Below, in pieces: positions 26,858 to 35,755 of a stretch of 64,000 nucleotides of DNA; positions within the stretch are counted from its first letter, which is position 1; every line of letters begins with the position of its first letter. Location of the stretch: the NCBI GenBank assembly GCA_963837445.1, contig CAWINK010000001.1:124001-188000 (forward strand), in the 5' to 3' direction. The notes under the pieces are model-generated. The model searched no databases, was not told the DNA's origin, and worked only from the letters and a program-made list of their open reading frames with translations. This DNA comes from JACVRW01 sp963837445. Its GTDB lineage: Bacteria; Actinomycetota; Thermoleophilia; Solirubrobacterales; Thermoleophilaceae. Made by a program: the position numbers and the translations under genes.

Positions 26858-28942
26858 ATGTCCGACCGCTTCGACTCCACCGTCACCACCACCTGCGGCT
26901 ACTGCGGGGTCGGCTGCCGCTTGGAGGCCCACGTCCGCGACGGGCGCATCGCGTCGATCAGCCCCGCGCTCGACGGACCCGCGAACAACGGTCACACCTG
27001 CCTGAAGGGCCGATTCGCGCACCAGTTCTCACGCCATCGCAACCGCCTGACCGCCCCGCTGATCCGCGAGCACGGCGGCTTCAGGATCGCGACCTGGGAG
27101 GAGGCGCTCCACCGCGTCGTCTCCGAGCTCAGCCGGATCCGCGACGACCACGGACCCGACGCGATCGCCGGCCTCGCCTCCTCGCGCGCGACGAACGAGG
27201 ACTGCTACGTGATGCAGCGCCTGATGCGCGCCGCGATCGGCACTCACAACATCGACAACTGCTCGCGCGTCTGCCACTCCCCCACCTCGTTCGCGCTGCG
27301 CAAGTCGTTCGGGCTCTCCGGGGCCACGGGATCGTTCGAGGACATCGACGCCGCGGACGCGGCGATCATCATCGGCGCCAACCCGACCGAGGGCCACCCC
27401 GTGGCCGGCGCGCGGATCAAGCAGGCGACCCTGCGCGGGATGCAGCTCGTGACGATCGACCCGCGCCGCATCGAGCTGGCCGACTACGCGGTGCTGCACC
27501 TGAGCCCCCGTCCCGGCACGAACGCGGCGGTGATGCTCGGGCTGGCGCACGTCGTGGCGCGCGACGGCCTGGTGAACCACGACTTCCTTCGCGCCCGCAC
27601 CGAGGGCTACGCCGAGGTCGAGGACCTCCTCGGCGACTACACGCCCGAGGAGGTCTCGCGCATCACGGGCGTGCCGGCCCACGACCTGGAGCGGGCCGCG
27701 CACATCTACGCCGAGGCGGACGACGCCTCCATCATCTGGGGCCTCGGGGTGACCGAGCACCTGTACGGCTCCGAGGTCGTCAGGCTGATCTGCAACCTCG
27801 CGCTGATGACCGGCAAGGTCGGGCGGCGCGGGTCGGCGCTGCTGCCGTTCCGCGGGCAGAACAACGTCCAGGGCTCGTCCGACATGGGCGCGCTGCCGGA
27901 CACCTTCACCGCCTATCGGTCGGTCGCCGACGACGAGGTCGCGCGCAGCTTCGAGGAGCGCTGGGGCGTGACGATGAAGCGCGAGCGCGGGCTGAAGATC
28001 CCGGAGATGTTCGACGCGGCCGTGGCGGGCGACCTCAAGGCGATGTACATCTTCGGCGAGGACGTCGCCCAGACCGACCCGAACACGAAGCACGTCGAGG
28101 CGGCGCTCGAGTCGCTCGACTTCCTCGTCTGCCAGGACATCTTCGAGAACGAGACGACGAAGTACGCCGACGTGATCCTGCCCGCCTCCTCGTTCCTCGA
28201 GAAGACCGGCACGTTCACGAACGCCGAGCGCCGGATCCAGCTCGTGGAGCCGGCGATCGACCCGCCCGGGGCGGCGCGCACCGACTTCGACATCATCACC
28301 ACGATCTCGCGCGAGCTGGGCCACGACATGGGCTTCGAGACGCCCGCGGACGCGCTGCGGGAGATCGCCGAGATGACTCCCGACTTCGCCGGCGTGACGT
28401 TCGAGCGCGTCGGCAGGCGCGGCCTGCAGTGGCCGGTGGCGCCGGACGGCACGGACTCGCCGATCCTCTATGAGGACGAGTTCACCCTGCCGGGCGGCCG
28501 CGCGCAGCTCGCCGCCCTGCCCTACAAGCCTCCGGGCAGCGCCGCCAGCGAGGAGTTCCCGCTCATCCTGGTCACGGGCCGCCGGCTCCAGCACTACAAC
28601 GCCGGCACGATGACGCGCCGCACGGGCAACCTGGACCTCCTGTCCAGCGACTGGCTCGAGATGCACCCAGCCGACGCGGCGGAGCTCGGCATCGTCAGCG
28701 GCGACCGCGCCGAGGTGCGTAGCGTGGTGGGCGCGATCGAGATCGAGGTCCTGGTCACCGAGCGGATCGAGCCCGGCCACGTCTTCACCGCGTTCCACTT
28801 CCCGGAGATCCGAACCAACCTCCTGATCGGCGCCTCCGCCGACGTGAACACCTCGTGCCCCGAGTACAAGGTGGTCGCGGTCGCCGTGACGCCCATCGGG
28901 CGGGCGGCCGGGGTGCCGCAGCTGGAGACAGCCGCCACGTGA
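26858..28942 (+). CDS. Formate dehydrogenase catalytic subunit (molybdopterin, Cys-type)
   Basis: The 694-residue protein has an N-terminal [4Fe-4S] motif (CGYCGVGCRLE and later HTCLKGRF), the bis-MGD-binding domains and the C-terminal molybdopterin dinucleotide domain (LVTGRRLQHYNAGTMTRR, PADAAELGIVSGD). The active site reads NIDNCSRVCHSP, with Cys139-His140 in place of the Sec-His of some formate dehydrogenases, so no selenocysteine is needed. ATG 26858 follows GAGGTGA at 5-7 nt; GTG 26849, overlapping the upstream stop, is an alternative. It oxidises formate to CO2. Confidence 0.95.
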   Translation: MSDRFDSTVTTTCGYCGVGCRLEAHVRDGRIASISPALDGPANNGHTCLKGRFAHQFSRHRNRLTAPLIREHGGFRIATWEEALHRVVSELSRIRDDHGPDAIAGLASSRATNEDCYVMQRLMRAAIGTHNIDNCSRVCHSPTSFALRKSFGLSGATGSFEDIDAADAAIIIGANPTEGHPVAGARIKQATLRGMQLVTIDPRRIELADYAVLHLSPRPGTNAAVMLGLAHVVARDGLVNHDFLRARTEGYAEVEDLLGDYTPEEVSRITGVPAHDLERAAHIYAEADDASIIWGLGVTEHLYGSEVVRLICNLALMTGKVGRRGSALLPFRGQNNVQGSSDMGALPDTFTAYRSVADDEVARSFEERWGVTMKRERGLKIPEMFDAAVAGDLKAMYIFGEDVAQTDPNTKHVEAALESLDFLVCQDIFENETTKYADVILPASSFLEKTGTFTNAERRIQLVEPAIDPPGAARTDFDIITTISRELGHDMGFETPADALREIAEMTPDFAGVTFERVGRRGLQWPVAPDGTDSPILYEDEFTLPGGRAQLAALPYKPPGSAASEEFPLILVTGRRLQHYNAGTMTRRTGNLDLLSSDWLEMHPADAAELGIVSGDRAEVRSVVGAIEIEVLVTERIEPGHVFTAFHFPEIRTNLLIGASADVNTSCPEYKVVAVAVTPIGRAAGVPQLETAAT

Positions 28943-29694
28943 ACGCGCCCGGGCGGATGATCCGCTCGGTGGAGCACGACGGCGTCCGCGACGAGGTGGC
29001 CGTCGAGGAGCCGCTCGAGATTCGCGTGGACGGCGCCGCCCTGGCGGTGACGATGCGCACGCCCGGCCACGACGAGGAGCTGGCGCTCGGCTTCCTCTAC
29101 GGCGAGGGCCTGATCGACCAGCCGCGCCAGGCCGGGCCGACCGAGGACTTCGCCGCGAACATCGTCGAGGTCGAGGGCCCGCTGCTTCGCGACGTGGCGG
29201 CGCGCCGCTTCTATACGACCTCGTCCTGCGGCGTCTGCGGCAGAGGGGCTCTCGAGGAGGTGGCCGTGTACTCCCCGGCTCTCCCGCCCGGTCCCACGGT
29301 CGACCGCGGCCTGCTCGCGGACCTGCCGGAGCGGCTCCGACAGCCCACCTTCGCGCGCACCGGCGGCCTCCACGCCACCGGGCTCTTCACCCCTTCCGGC
29401 GAGCCGGTCCACTTCCGCGAGGACGTGGGGCGCCACAACGCGATGGACAAGGTGATCGGCCGCGCGCTGCTCGACGGCCTGCTGCCGCTGGGCGGGTCGG
29501 TGCTCTGCGTGAGCGGCCGGCTCTCGTTCGAGCTCGTGCAGAAGGCCGCCGTCGCCGGAGCGCCGATCCTGGTGGGAGTGGGCGCCCCCACCTCACTGGC
29601 CGTCGAGCTGGCGGCCGACCGCAACATGACGCTTGCCGGCTTCGCCCGCGCGGGGAACGTGAACGTCTACACGGGGGCCGAGCGTGTCAGCTGA
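28939..29694 (+). CDS. fdhD: FdhD, sulfur-carrier protein for formate dehydrogenase
   Basis: The 251-residue protein starts at GTG 28939, overlapping the catalytic subunit stop. It has the FdhD motif TTSSCGVCG with Cys97 and Cys100, HDEELALGFLYGEGLI near the N-terminus and FREDVGRHNAMDKVIGRALL. FdhD passes sulfur from a desulfurase to the molybdopterin cofactor of formate dehydrogenase. Its position at the operon end completes a self-contained formate dehydrogenase unit. Confidence 0.95.
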   Translation: MNAPGRMIRSVEHDGVRDEVAVEEPLEIRVDGAALAVTMRTPGHDEELALGFLYGEGLIDQPRQAGPTEDFAANIVEVEGPLLRDVAARRFYTTSSCGVCGRGALEEVAVYSPALPPGPTVDRGLLADLPERLRQPTFARTGGLHATGLFTPSGEPVHFREDVGRHNAMDKVIGRALLDGLLPLGGSVLCVSGRLSFELVQKAAVAGAPILVGVGAPTSLAVELAADRNMTLAGFARAGNVNVYTGAERVS

Positions 29695-29720
29695 GCTCCC
29701 GTGACCGAAGGAGAATCGGG

Positions 29721-30021
29721 ATGGGAAAGCTGATCGCGACAACGCAGGCCACCCTCGACGGCGTCATAGACCCGGTCGGCGAGTGGGTGCAGGCGGACGG
29801 AGACCACGGCGACTACTCGTTCGAGCGTCAGGCGAGATCCAGCGGGCTGGTGCTGGGCCGCAAGACCTACGAGGGGCTGGCGGCATATTGGCCGAGCGCG
29901 TCGGGCAAGTGGGCGGACATGGTCAACTCGATGTCGAAGTACGTGGGGTCCAGCACCCTGTCCGGAGATCTCGAGTGGAACGCGACCCTGCTCGAGGGGG
30001 ACCTCGAGGCTGGGCCGATCG
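29721..30021 (+). pseudogene. Truncated RibD/dihydrofolate reductase-family gene
   Basis: ATG 29721 has AAGGAG 8 nt upstream and begins a RibD-C-type protein (LIATTQATLDGVIDPVGEW, GLVLGRKTYEGLAAYWPSA). After ATLLEGDLEA, about residue 97, the family pattern stops; the usual C-terminal part with the GSG/L-type strand is absent. The open frame continues to 30326 only by chance through foreign sequence. The break at about 30021 abuts a remnant of another gene. Confidence 0.7.
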
Positions 30022-30024
30022 CGT

Positions 30025-30393
30025 TTCGCGCTTCGTGTCTACGGAAAATGCGAGGCCACCACCGAGACGGGTTGCGCTCCGCCTCTACAAATTCAGAGCT
30101 GGCCTGCGTGCGAGCGCAGCGCTGCGGACTACACGTTCGGAGCGCCAGAGCGAACGCTCGAGCCGACCGAGGTCGTGGAGGTTCGGGGAGTGCCTGGGCG
30201 CTTTTACGGCAACGACCGCCTGGAGATAAGTACCGGCGCGGTCACGGTTGTGATTTTCGGCGGCTCTCGAGAGCTCGTTCTGACTGCGGCGGACGCCCTT
30301 CGGAGCGCCCCCGGCTCACCAGATAGGGTCGACTCGAATGGGGAGCTTCCGGCACCGGTACGCGGCGCGCAAGATGGCACCCTGCCGTGCTGA
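30025..30393 (+). pseudogene. Headless remnant of a conserved hypothetical gene
   Basis: A frame without its own start reads FALRVYGKCEATTETG, then GCAPPLQIQSWPACERS, then GVPGRFYGNDRLEIST and TVVIFGG, and stops at TGA 30391. This is protein-like and of a type I recall from Thermoleophilia hypothetical proteins that begin with a hydrophobic anchor; the first part is missing. It lies directly against the truncated RibD-type gene, so one deletion probably removed the end of one and the start of the other. Confidence 0.55.
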
Positions 30394-30877
30394 TTGGCTC
30401 GTAGCGGCGGCCTTGGCCTGCTACGCGGTTGGGTGTGGCTGGAATTCGGGCGAGAGCTCGGACAGGTCGCAGGTCGTTGAGGCGTTCGGCGCGTACCTGG
30501 AGGCGCTTCGCGAGGGTGATGCGGAGGGCGCTTGCAAGAAGACGTTCCTGAGCACCGATCTTCCCGAGCCGCTCGGCGAGCAGCTCGGCTTCCCGACCAC
30601 CGGTCCACATCGCCCCACCGATTGGAAGAAACACTTCGAAGAGTGCGTGCGCGGATTCGATGCCCGTGGCGGCCAGGCCGTGCCCCGCCTGAAGCGGGTG
30701 GTTCGCGTAACGACAGGCGGCCCGAGCGCCGACGCCGACGGCATCTCCGCATCCGCGCAGGTGCGCGCCGTGACCGTCGAGTCTTCTCCGGACTCAGCTC
30801 CGGACTCGTCGTTCCGGCGAACCACGACCTGGGTCAAGTTCGAAGGCGACTGGAAGCTCGTCGGCGACGTGGGCTAA
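30338..30877 (+). CDS. Putative lipoprotein, unknown function
   Basis: The 179-residue protein has a basic N-terminus, a hydrophobic core WLVAAALACYAVG and a Cys right after it (lipobox-like YAVGC, about residue 33). The mature part (QVVEAFGAYLEALREGDAEGACK, then a TWVKFEGDWKLVGDVG end) has the look of small NTF2-like extracytoplasmic proteins. The start may be ATG 30338, preceded by AGGG, or ATG 30374. Its beginning overlaps the end of the headless remnant. Confidence 0.6.
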   Translation: MGSFRHRYAARKMAPCRADWLVAAALACYAVGCGWNSGESSDRSQVVEAFGAYLEALREGDAEGACKKTFLSTDLPEPLGEQLGFPTTGPHRPTDWKKHFEECVRGFDARGGQAVPRLKRVVRVTTGGPSADADGISASAQVRAVTVESSPDSAPDSSFRRTTTWVKFEGDWKLVGDVG

Positions 30878-31200
30878 GAGTTCGCCATCGCTAGCCAATT
30901 CTGAAGCGGCGGACCCGTTGCCGATATACGCCCTGAGGGCACACGAGCATCCCCAGTTCTGCGCCGCGTAATGGAGTTCCTCGAACTCCCCGCCGCCCCA
31001 AGCACCTGGATCGACTGGGCCGCGTCGCGGGTGGTCCGTCCCAGGCCCCCGCAGCCGGACCTCAGTACCGAGCAGGCGAAGCAGCTGCGTCGTGCTTGCG
31101 AGCCGGGAGACCGCCGTCTGCGTCAGCTGCGTGCCTCGACAAAGCGCAACGCGACGTCGGCATAGCGCAGTACACGTGCAAAGTGAGGGGCGCCGCCAGT

Positions 31201-31248
31201 CCCGTTGAGAACGCCGCCACCCGCCTGAGAGCTCTCAGCTTCAACGGG
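31201..31248. repeat. Inverted repeat around a 14-bp palindrome
   Basis: Outer arms CCCGTTGA (31201-31208) and TCAACGGG (31241-31248) are exact inverse copies. Inside them lies a perfect palindrome CTGAGAGCTCTCAG (31225-31238). It is in debris, so it may be a relic of a mobile element end or recombination site; no element can be identified. Confidence 0.6.
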
Positions 31249-31415
31249 GGCGTGGTCGCTGAGCCGACCGTTGCGTGTGTCGCTTCGAGCCAGTCCCCCG
31301 AGGTATTCGCAGCTCCTGGTCTTCAGCTCCCGACTGGCGAAGATGCGCGCGAGGAGCATCACATAGGCGGCATTGGGCAAGAAAAAAGACCCCCTCGTCA
31401 TCAAGAGAGGCGGGA

Positions 31416-31616
31416 CCTGTGCAGCGACCGCGCGACCACGCGACCCTGATCGCGTCCTTCCACCTGCTGCTGGCGCAAGCTGCGGAGTGCTTCCAGGTCC
31501 GGGTCAGGCCGACCGGCCGGACGAGCCACTTCGAGGACTGGGAGCTGACGAGGGCTGCGCTGATGGCGCGCACGGCGAGCACGCTCCGCCACCTCGGCTA
31601 CCTCGCCCGTCGTACA
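31416..31616 (+). pseudogene. Possible gene fragment, unknown family
   Basis: In one plus-strand frame this part reads LIASFHLLLAQAAECFQVRV, then RPTGRTSHFEDWELTRAALM and ARTASTLRHLGYL, with good protein character. After it the frame loses this character. I do not recognise the family with certainty. Confidence 0.25.
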
Positions 31617-32039
31617 GTGAAGCTTTCCGGCCGAGAATCGCCTAGCCCGTCTGCAACCTTGAGCGACGTGGCGACTCTCACCTGTGGTCGTCGCTCAAGG
31701 CGGCGACGAGCTCCTGCTCGACATCTTCGTGCGCCCGCGGACGTCCTCTTGCTTCCCCCGCTACAGGAGCTCGTTGCGGCCGAGATCGTCGAGGTTTGCC
31801 GTCCTTTCTTCACCCATTCCATCGTCTGGGTTCGCCCGAACAGCTTCCGGCGCGCAAGGTCGCCAACCCGCGGCGTGTGCTCTTCCGTGCCCGCAGGCCC
31901 GCAGCACACGCTTCGGGCCCGCGCAGCACTCGACCGTGTTGTACAGACTGGCTAGGTATGTGATTTTTGGGCGCAGCTACCCGGTAGCCCGCTTAGGTGG
32001 GCCGCTGGGGGACCCTCCTCGACGGCAAGCACGATGGCT

Positions 32040-33485
32040 TTAGGCAACGAGCGCCTCCGGGTTCAACTGCGATGCCGTCCGGCGAGCGGATTCCTTGGCG
32101 TGCTTGGACGTGGCAAGAAAACCGAGCAGGAATACGAGAGCGCCAAGGCCGGTCAGCGCCCACCACGCGGGCGCACTGGCCGCGACGAGGGCGGTCTGCC
32201 CGGGCGCGTGCGGGGCGAGGACGGCACCGACGAGCGCGATTCCCAGCGTCTGGCCGAACTGCCGCCCGGTCGTGGCGAGCGCAGCAGCAACGCCAGCCTG
32301 TGCGCGGGGCATCCCGGACACCGCCGTGTTGGTGATGGGCGCGTTGACGAATCCGACGCTGAGCCCGAACAGGACGTAGGCCGCGACGAGCCATTCGAAT
32401 GGTGTCTGGGCTCCCGCGCCCGCCAGCATCGCGCAACTGCCCATGGAGGCGAGGCCGGCGATCAGAAGCGGCGCCCGCGCACCGCTGCGGCCGACGAGCG
32501 CCCCCGAAAGGGGGGAGACAGCAATGATCGTCACGGCTACGGGAACAGTGGCGAGCCCCGCCTCCACGGGGGACAGTCCGCGTACCTGCTGGAGGTAGAG
32601 CGTGGTCAGGAGCAGGAACCCACCGAGCGTGGCAAAGGCCGCGATGGAGACGCCAATCGACGACGCGAAAGGGATCGAACGGAAGAACCGAAGATCCACC
32701 AACGGCTCGTTCCGTCGCTGCTCATTCAGAACGAACAGAACCAACGCAGCACCCGAGCCCAAGAGCGCGCCGAGAATGACTGGCGACGTCCAGCCGCGGC
32801 TCGGCGCTTCGATAATTCCGAAAGTAACCGCGGAAAAAAACACCATCACAAACAGTTGGCCTGCAGGATCGAACCGACGCGGTCGCGCTGCCTTTGACTC
32901 CGGGATGAAGGCGAGCGTAAGGATGATCGCGATCAGTCCGAGCGGGACGTTCGCCCAAAAGATTGCCCGCCATCCGATCTCCGATACGAGCACCCCCCCC
33001 ACCACTGGCCCGAGGGCCATCGAAACTCCATACACGGCGCCGCGAACGCCCACGGCCTGAGCCCGCGCGCGGGGGTCGGTGAAGGCGTTCGTGATGATCG
33101 CCATCGCGACCGGATTCATCATCGCCCCGCCAACGGCCTGGAGGATGCGGCAGGCGATGAGAAACTCGAGGGTCGGAGCCACACTGCAAAGCAAGGAACC
33201 GGCGGAGAAAACCGCAAGGCCGAGAACGAAAACGCGCTTTCGGCCGAACCGGTCCGCCACTGACCCGCCAAACATCAGCAGGCTGGCCAGCACGAGCGTG
33301 TACCCCCCGACGGTCCACTGGAGTCCCGAGATGCCCGCGGCCAGATCTTCGTGAATTGCCGGGAGCGCAATCGTCACGGCAGTGACGTCCAGTCCGACCA
33401 TGAAGAGACTCATGCAGCAAATGAGCAGCACACCGGCCCTCCGCCTCGGACTGAGCTCGTCAGATGCGCTCAGCGTCGACCCCAA
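32040..33485 (-). CDS. MFS transporter, DHA2 (EmrB/QacA) family
   Basis: The 481-residue protein has about 14 hydrophobic segments. Typical motifs are LDVTAVTIALPAIHEDL in the first helix, VADRFGRKRVFVLG (motif A) and GPVVGGVLVSEIGWRAIFWANVPLG (motif C and following). It would export drugs or metabolites with protons. The start is TTG 33485, with GGAGG 7 nt upstream. It has no local regulator. Confidence 0.92.
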   Translation of the reverse strand: MGSTLSASDELSPRRRAGVLLICCMSLFMVGLDVTAVTIALPAIHEDLAAGISGLQWTVGGYTLVLASLLMFGGSVADRFGRKRVFVLGLAVFSAGSLLCSVAPTLEFLIACRILQAVGGAMMNPVAMAIITNAFTDPRARAQAVGVRGAVYGVSMALGPVVGGVLVSEIGWRAIFWANVPLGLIAIILTLAFIPESKAARPRRFDPAGQLFVMVFFSAVTFGIIEAPSRGWTSPVILGALLGSGAALVLFVLNEQRRNEPLVDLRFFRSIPFASSIGVSIAAFATLGGFLLLTTLYLQQVRGLSPVEAGLATVPVAVTIIAVSPLSGALVGRSGARAPLLIAGLASMGSCAMLAGAGAQTPFEWLVAAYVLFGLSVGFVNAPITNTAVSGMPRAQAGVAAALATTGRQFGQTLGIALVGAVLAPHAPGQTALVAASAPAWWALTGLGALVFLLGFLATSKHAKESARRTASQLNPEALVA

Positions 33486-33877
33486 ACCCTGACCTCCGAT
33501 GGCGCGTCGCGACGAGAGCTCTGATAGCTCATCCCCTGACCGATGTCACCTGGCATGTCGACGTCTCGCCGTGACGCTCCGGCGGCTCGCGACGATTTCA
33601 CCCAGGATCGCGATCGCCGTCTCCTCCGGTGTCGTTGACGTGTATGTCGTCTCCCGGGGTCGCTCCGTCGGCCCGGAAGCGCCGGGGCGTCGAAAGTCCG
33701 TGGCTCAAGAATCCGCGCGCGCCTCTGTTCAACGGCCGTCCGGAGCGAGCGCGCCGGAGGAGGGCACGTCGCCCCGGCTTGCAGACGGACCAGCGCCGTG
33801 GAACTGCCCTGGAAGGGCAGCTCCGACGGCGACGCCCTCGCCGAGGGGCTTCCACGCGACGAGCGCAGAAGGTTGAG
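33486..33877. other. Intergenic region with a likely XdhC-like remnant
   Basis: The region has no intact gene. On the minus strand 33650-33546, a frame reads TTPEETAIAILGEIVASRRS and stops at TGA 33548. This strongly resembles the C-terminal helix of XdhC/CoxI-type accessory proteins; nothing upstream on the same frame supports a whole gene. The ribosome site of the MFS gene is at about 33493-33497. Confidence 0.4.
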
Positions 33878-35014
33878 TCACAAAAGCGCACCACATGCCT
33901 CTCGAAGTGCCTCTTGCGGCGCGACGTAATCGCGTGTCTGGCTTTCGGCGACGGCTCGACAGGTGACGTGCCCGCCGGCGACATTCAGACCGTCCATCAG
34001 ACCGGGCCGCGCGTCAAGCGCCTGACCGACACCCTCATTCGCCAACGCGACGACGTACGGCAGCGTCGCGTTCGTAAGGGCCCAGGTCGCGGTGATCGGC
34101 ACCGCCCCTGGCATGTTCGTCACGCAGTAGTGGGTAATCCTGTCGACTTCGTACGTCGGTTGCGAATGTGTAGTCACCCGAGAGGTCTCGAAGCACCCAC
34201 CCTGGTCGATCGCAACGTCGACGACAACCGCCTGCGACTTCATCTGCCTCAGCTGGTCACGGGAAACGACGTGCGGAGCACGGGCACCCTGGACGAGTAC
34301 GGCCCCGATCACCAAGTCGGCCTCCATGATGTGCTCCTCGATCGACAGAGCCGAGGAGAACACGGTGTCAACCCGACCCGCAAAGCTCAGGTCGAGCGCG
34401 CGCAGACGATCGATGTTGTTGTCGAGGATGGAGACATGCGCCCCCATCCCAACGGCGACCATGGCGGCGTTCGTCCCGACGACGCCGCCACCAATGACGA
34501 CGACCCTCCCCGCAGGGACGCCGGGGACTCCACCGAGCAGCACTCCCCGACCGCCCATCGGTCGTTCGAGAATCAACGCACCGGCCTGGGTTGCGACCTT
34601 GCCTGCGACTTCGCTCATTGGGGCAAGCAGAGGCAAGCGGCCGTCGGCGTCCGTCACCGTCTCGTAGGCGACACACGTCGCGCCACAGTCGACGAGCCCC
34701 TGCGTCAGCTCGGCGTCGGGCGCGAGGTGCAGGTACGTGAACAAAGCGTGGTCCGGACGAAGGCGAGCGACCTCGTCCGGCTGAGGCTCCTTCACCTTCA
34801 CGATCAGCTCGGCCTCGTCGAATGCCGCCTCAGCGTCAGGGACGATCCGCGCGCCCTGAGCCAGGTAATCCTGGTCGCTGATACTGGAGCCCTCGCCTGC
34901 GCCCGCTTCCACGAGGACGGTGTGGCCTCTCCCCACGAGCTCGCGGACGCCGCCCGGGGTCAGCGACACCCGGTACTCGTCTGCCTTCGTCTCTGCGGGG
35001 ACGCCGATGCGCAT
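33878..35014 (-). CDS. ald: Alanine dehydrogenase
   Basis: The 378-residue protein is full length for Ald. It has MRIGVPAETKADEYRVSLTP at the start, Lys in LIVKVKEPQPDE, His in LFTYLHLAPD and the NAD-binding GRVVVIGGGVVGTNAA. It interconverts L-alanine and pyruvate plus ammonia with NAD. An AT-rich upstream region (35015-35098) includes TATGAT, a good -10 candidate. It is the outermost gene of the catabolic island and could recycle alanine made by pyruvate-using transaminases. Confidence 0.95.
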   Translation of the reverse strand: MRIGVPAETKADEYRVSLTPGGVRELVGRGHTVLVEAGAGEGSSISDQDYLAQGARIVPDAEAAFDEAELIVKVKEPQPDEVARLRPDHALFTYLHLAPDAELTQGLVDCGATCVAYETVTDADGRLPLLAPMSEVAGKVATQAGALILERPMGGRGVLLGGVPGVPAGRVVVIGGGVVGTNAAMVAVGMGAHVSILDNNIDRLRALDLSFAGRVDTVFSSALSIEEHIMEADLVIGAVLVQGARAPHVVSRDQLRQMKSQAVVVDVAIDQGGCFETSRVTTHSQPTYEVDRITHYCVTNMPGAVPITATWALTNATLPYVVALANEGVGQALDARPGLMDGLNVAGGHVTCRAVAESQTRDYVAPQEALREACGALL

Positions 35015-35098
35015 AGCGGTATCAGAATCAGGTAGTTAGATCATATACAGGGCTTTTCTTTAAATGATTCCGGGTCCGCACCGGCTGGACCCGGCGCT

Positions 35099-35755
35099 TC
35101 AGCTGATAAGCGGCAGCTCTTTCATGCGGTAGGCGCCCGCAAGGCTCCGCCCCAGCACTGGGTCTGCGAGCTCGTAACGGAACCGCTCCGCGGGGCGAAT
35201 CCCTCCAATCGCCGGCGAGGTCCCGCAGAACATCAGCGTCCCGTCCACGATCTGGGGGTCGGCCAGCTTGGTCAGCTCTTCCGCGTGGAGCAGGTCTCGC
35301 AGGGTGCCGTCCTGGTACAGCGTGTCGTCGTCGACCCATGATCGGATGGTCAGCTGGTCCCAGTGGGGCGCCACCTCGTCGTAGCGCCAGAACTCCGCGG
35401 CAATCGGCTTGTCGCACAGCTGCTTGGACACCGCGACCCCATACGTCTCGACCTCCCGGTCGGTGTGATCGGATCCAACGCCGACGTAGAGAGCGCCGTC
35501 GTGGCGCAGGATCACGGCCTCGACCTCGCCGCTCGAGGCAGCGGTCGACTCGATCTCGCCGGCCGTCGTGAGACGTGATGCGGATACGCGGTAGAACACA
35601 GGCGCGGTAGAGGGTCGTGGCACCCCGAGCGCCTCCAGCTCCGCCATGTGCTCCTCCACGGCCGCCCGATCGCGACCGGTCCAGCCGGCGACGATCGCGG
35701 TGTCGACCGGGACGGCCACCTGCCGGCCGCCGAGGCTCAGGGTCAGCTCTGGCAT
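35099..35755 (-). CDS. DUF2848 family protein
   Basis: The 218-residue protein matches DUF2848: AGWTGRDRAAVEEHMAELEALG, SKQLCDKPIAAEFWRYDEV near the middle and the C-terminal segment GTLMFCGTSPAIGGIRPAERFRYEL. That last part resembles fumarylacetoacetate hydrolase-fold metal sites. The function is unknown to me; the context indicates a hydrolase or isomerase step in the island. ATG 35755 overlaps the amidase stop by 13 bp. It ends its operon. Confidence 0.85.
   Translation of the reverse strand: MPELTLSLGGRQVAVPVDTAIVAGWTGRDRAAVEEHMAELEALGVPRPSTAPVFYRVSASRLTTAGEIESTAASSGEVEAVILRHDGALYVGVGSDHTDREVETYGVAVSKQLCDKPIAAEFWRYDEVAPHWDQLTIRSWVDDDTLYQDGTLRDLLHAEELTKLADPQIVDGTLMFCGTSPAIGGIRPAERFRYELADPVLGRSLAGAYRMKELPLIS

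Larger units (their letters stand above)
30878..32039. other. Gene debris, no intact gene recognised
   Basis: About 1.16 kb lacks any convincing complete gene on either strand. It has short protein-like stretches in changing frames, an inverted repeat at 31201-31248 and an A-run at 31381-31387. It separates the formate dehydrogenase side from the MFS exporter and may mark an old insertion or deletion site. Confidence 0.5.

Noticed and set aside
27262..27290. Selenocysteine (UGA) at the formate dehydrogenase active site
   Set aside because: The codon is TGC, giving Cys-His, so no recoding is needed.
27029..28798. 589-codon antisense open frame over the formate dehydrogenase catalytic subunit
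   Set aside because: High-GC shadow frame; the plus strand carries a clear molybdopterin enzyme.
31373..31645. 90-codon frame starting MGKKKDPLVIKRGG
   Set aside because: After the first residues it becomes Pro/Arg-rich shadow sequence; no family is recognised.
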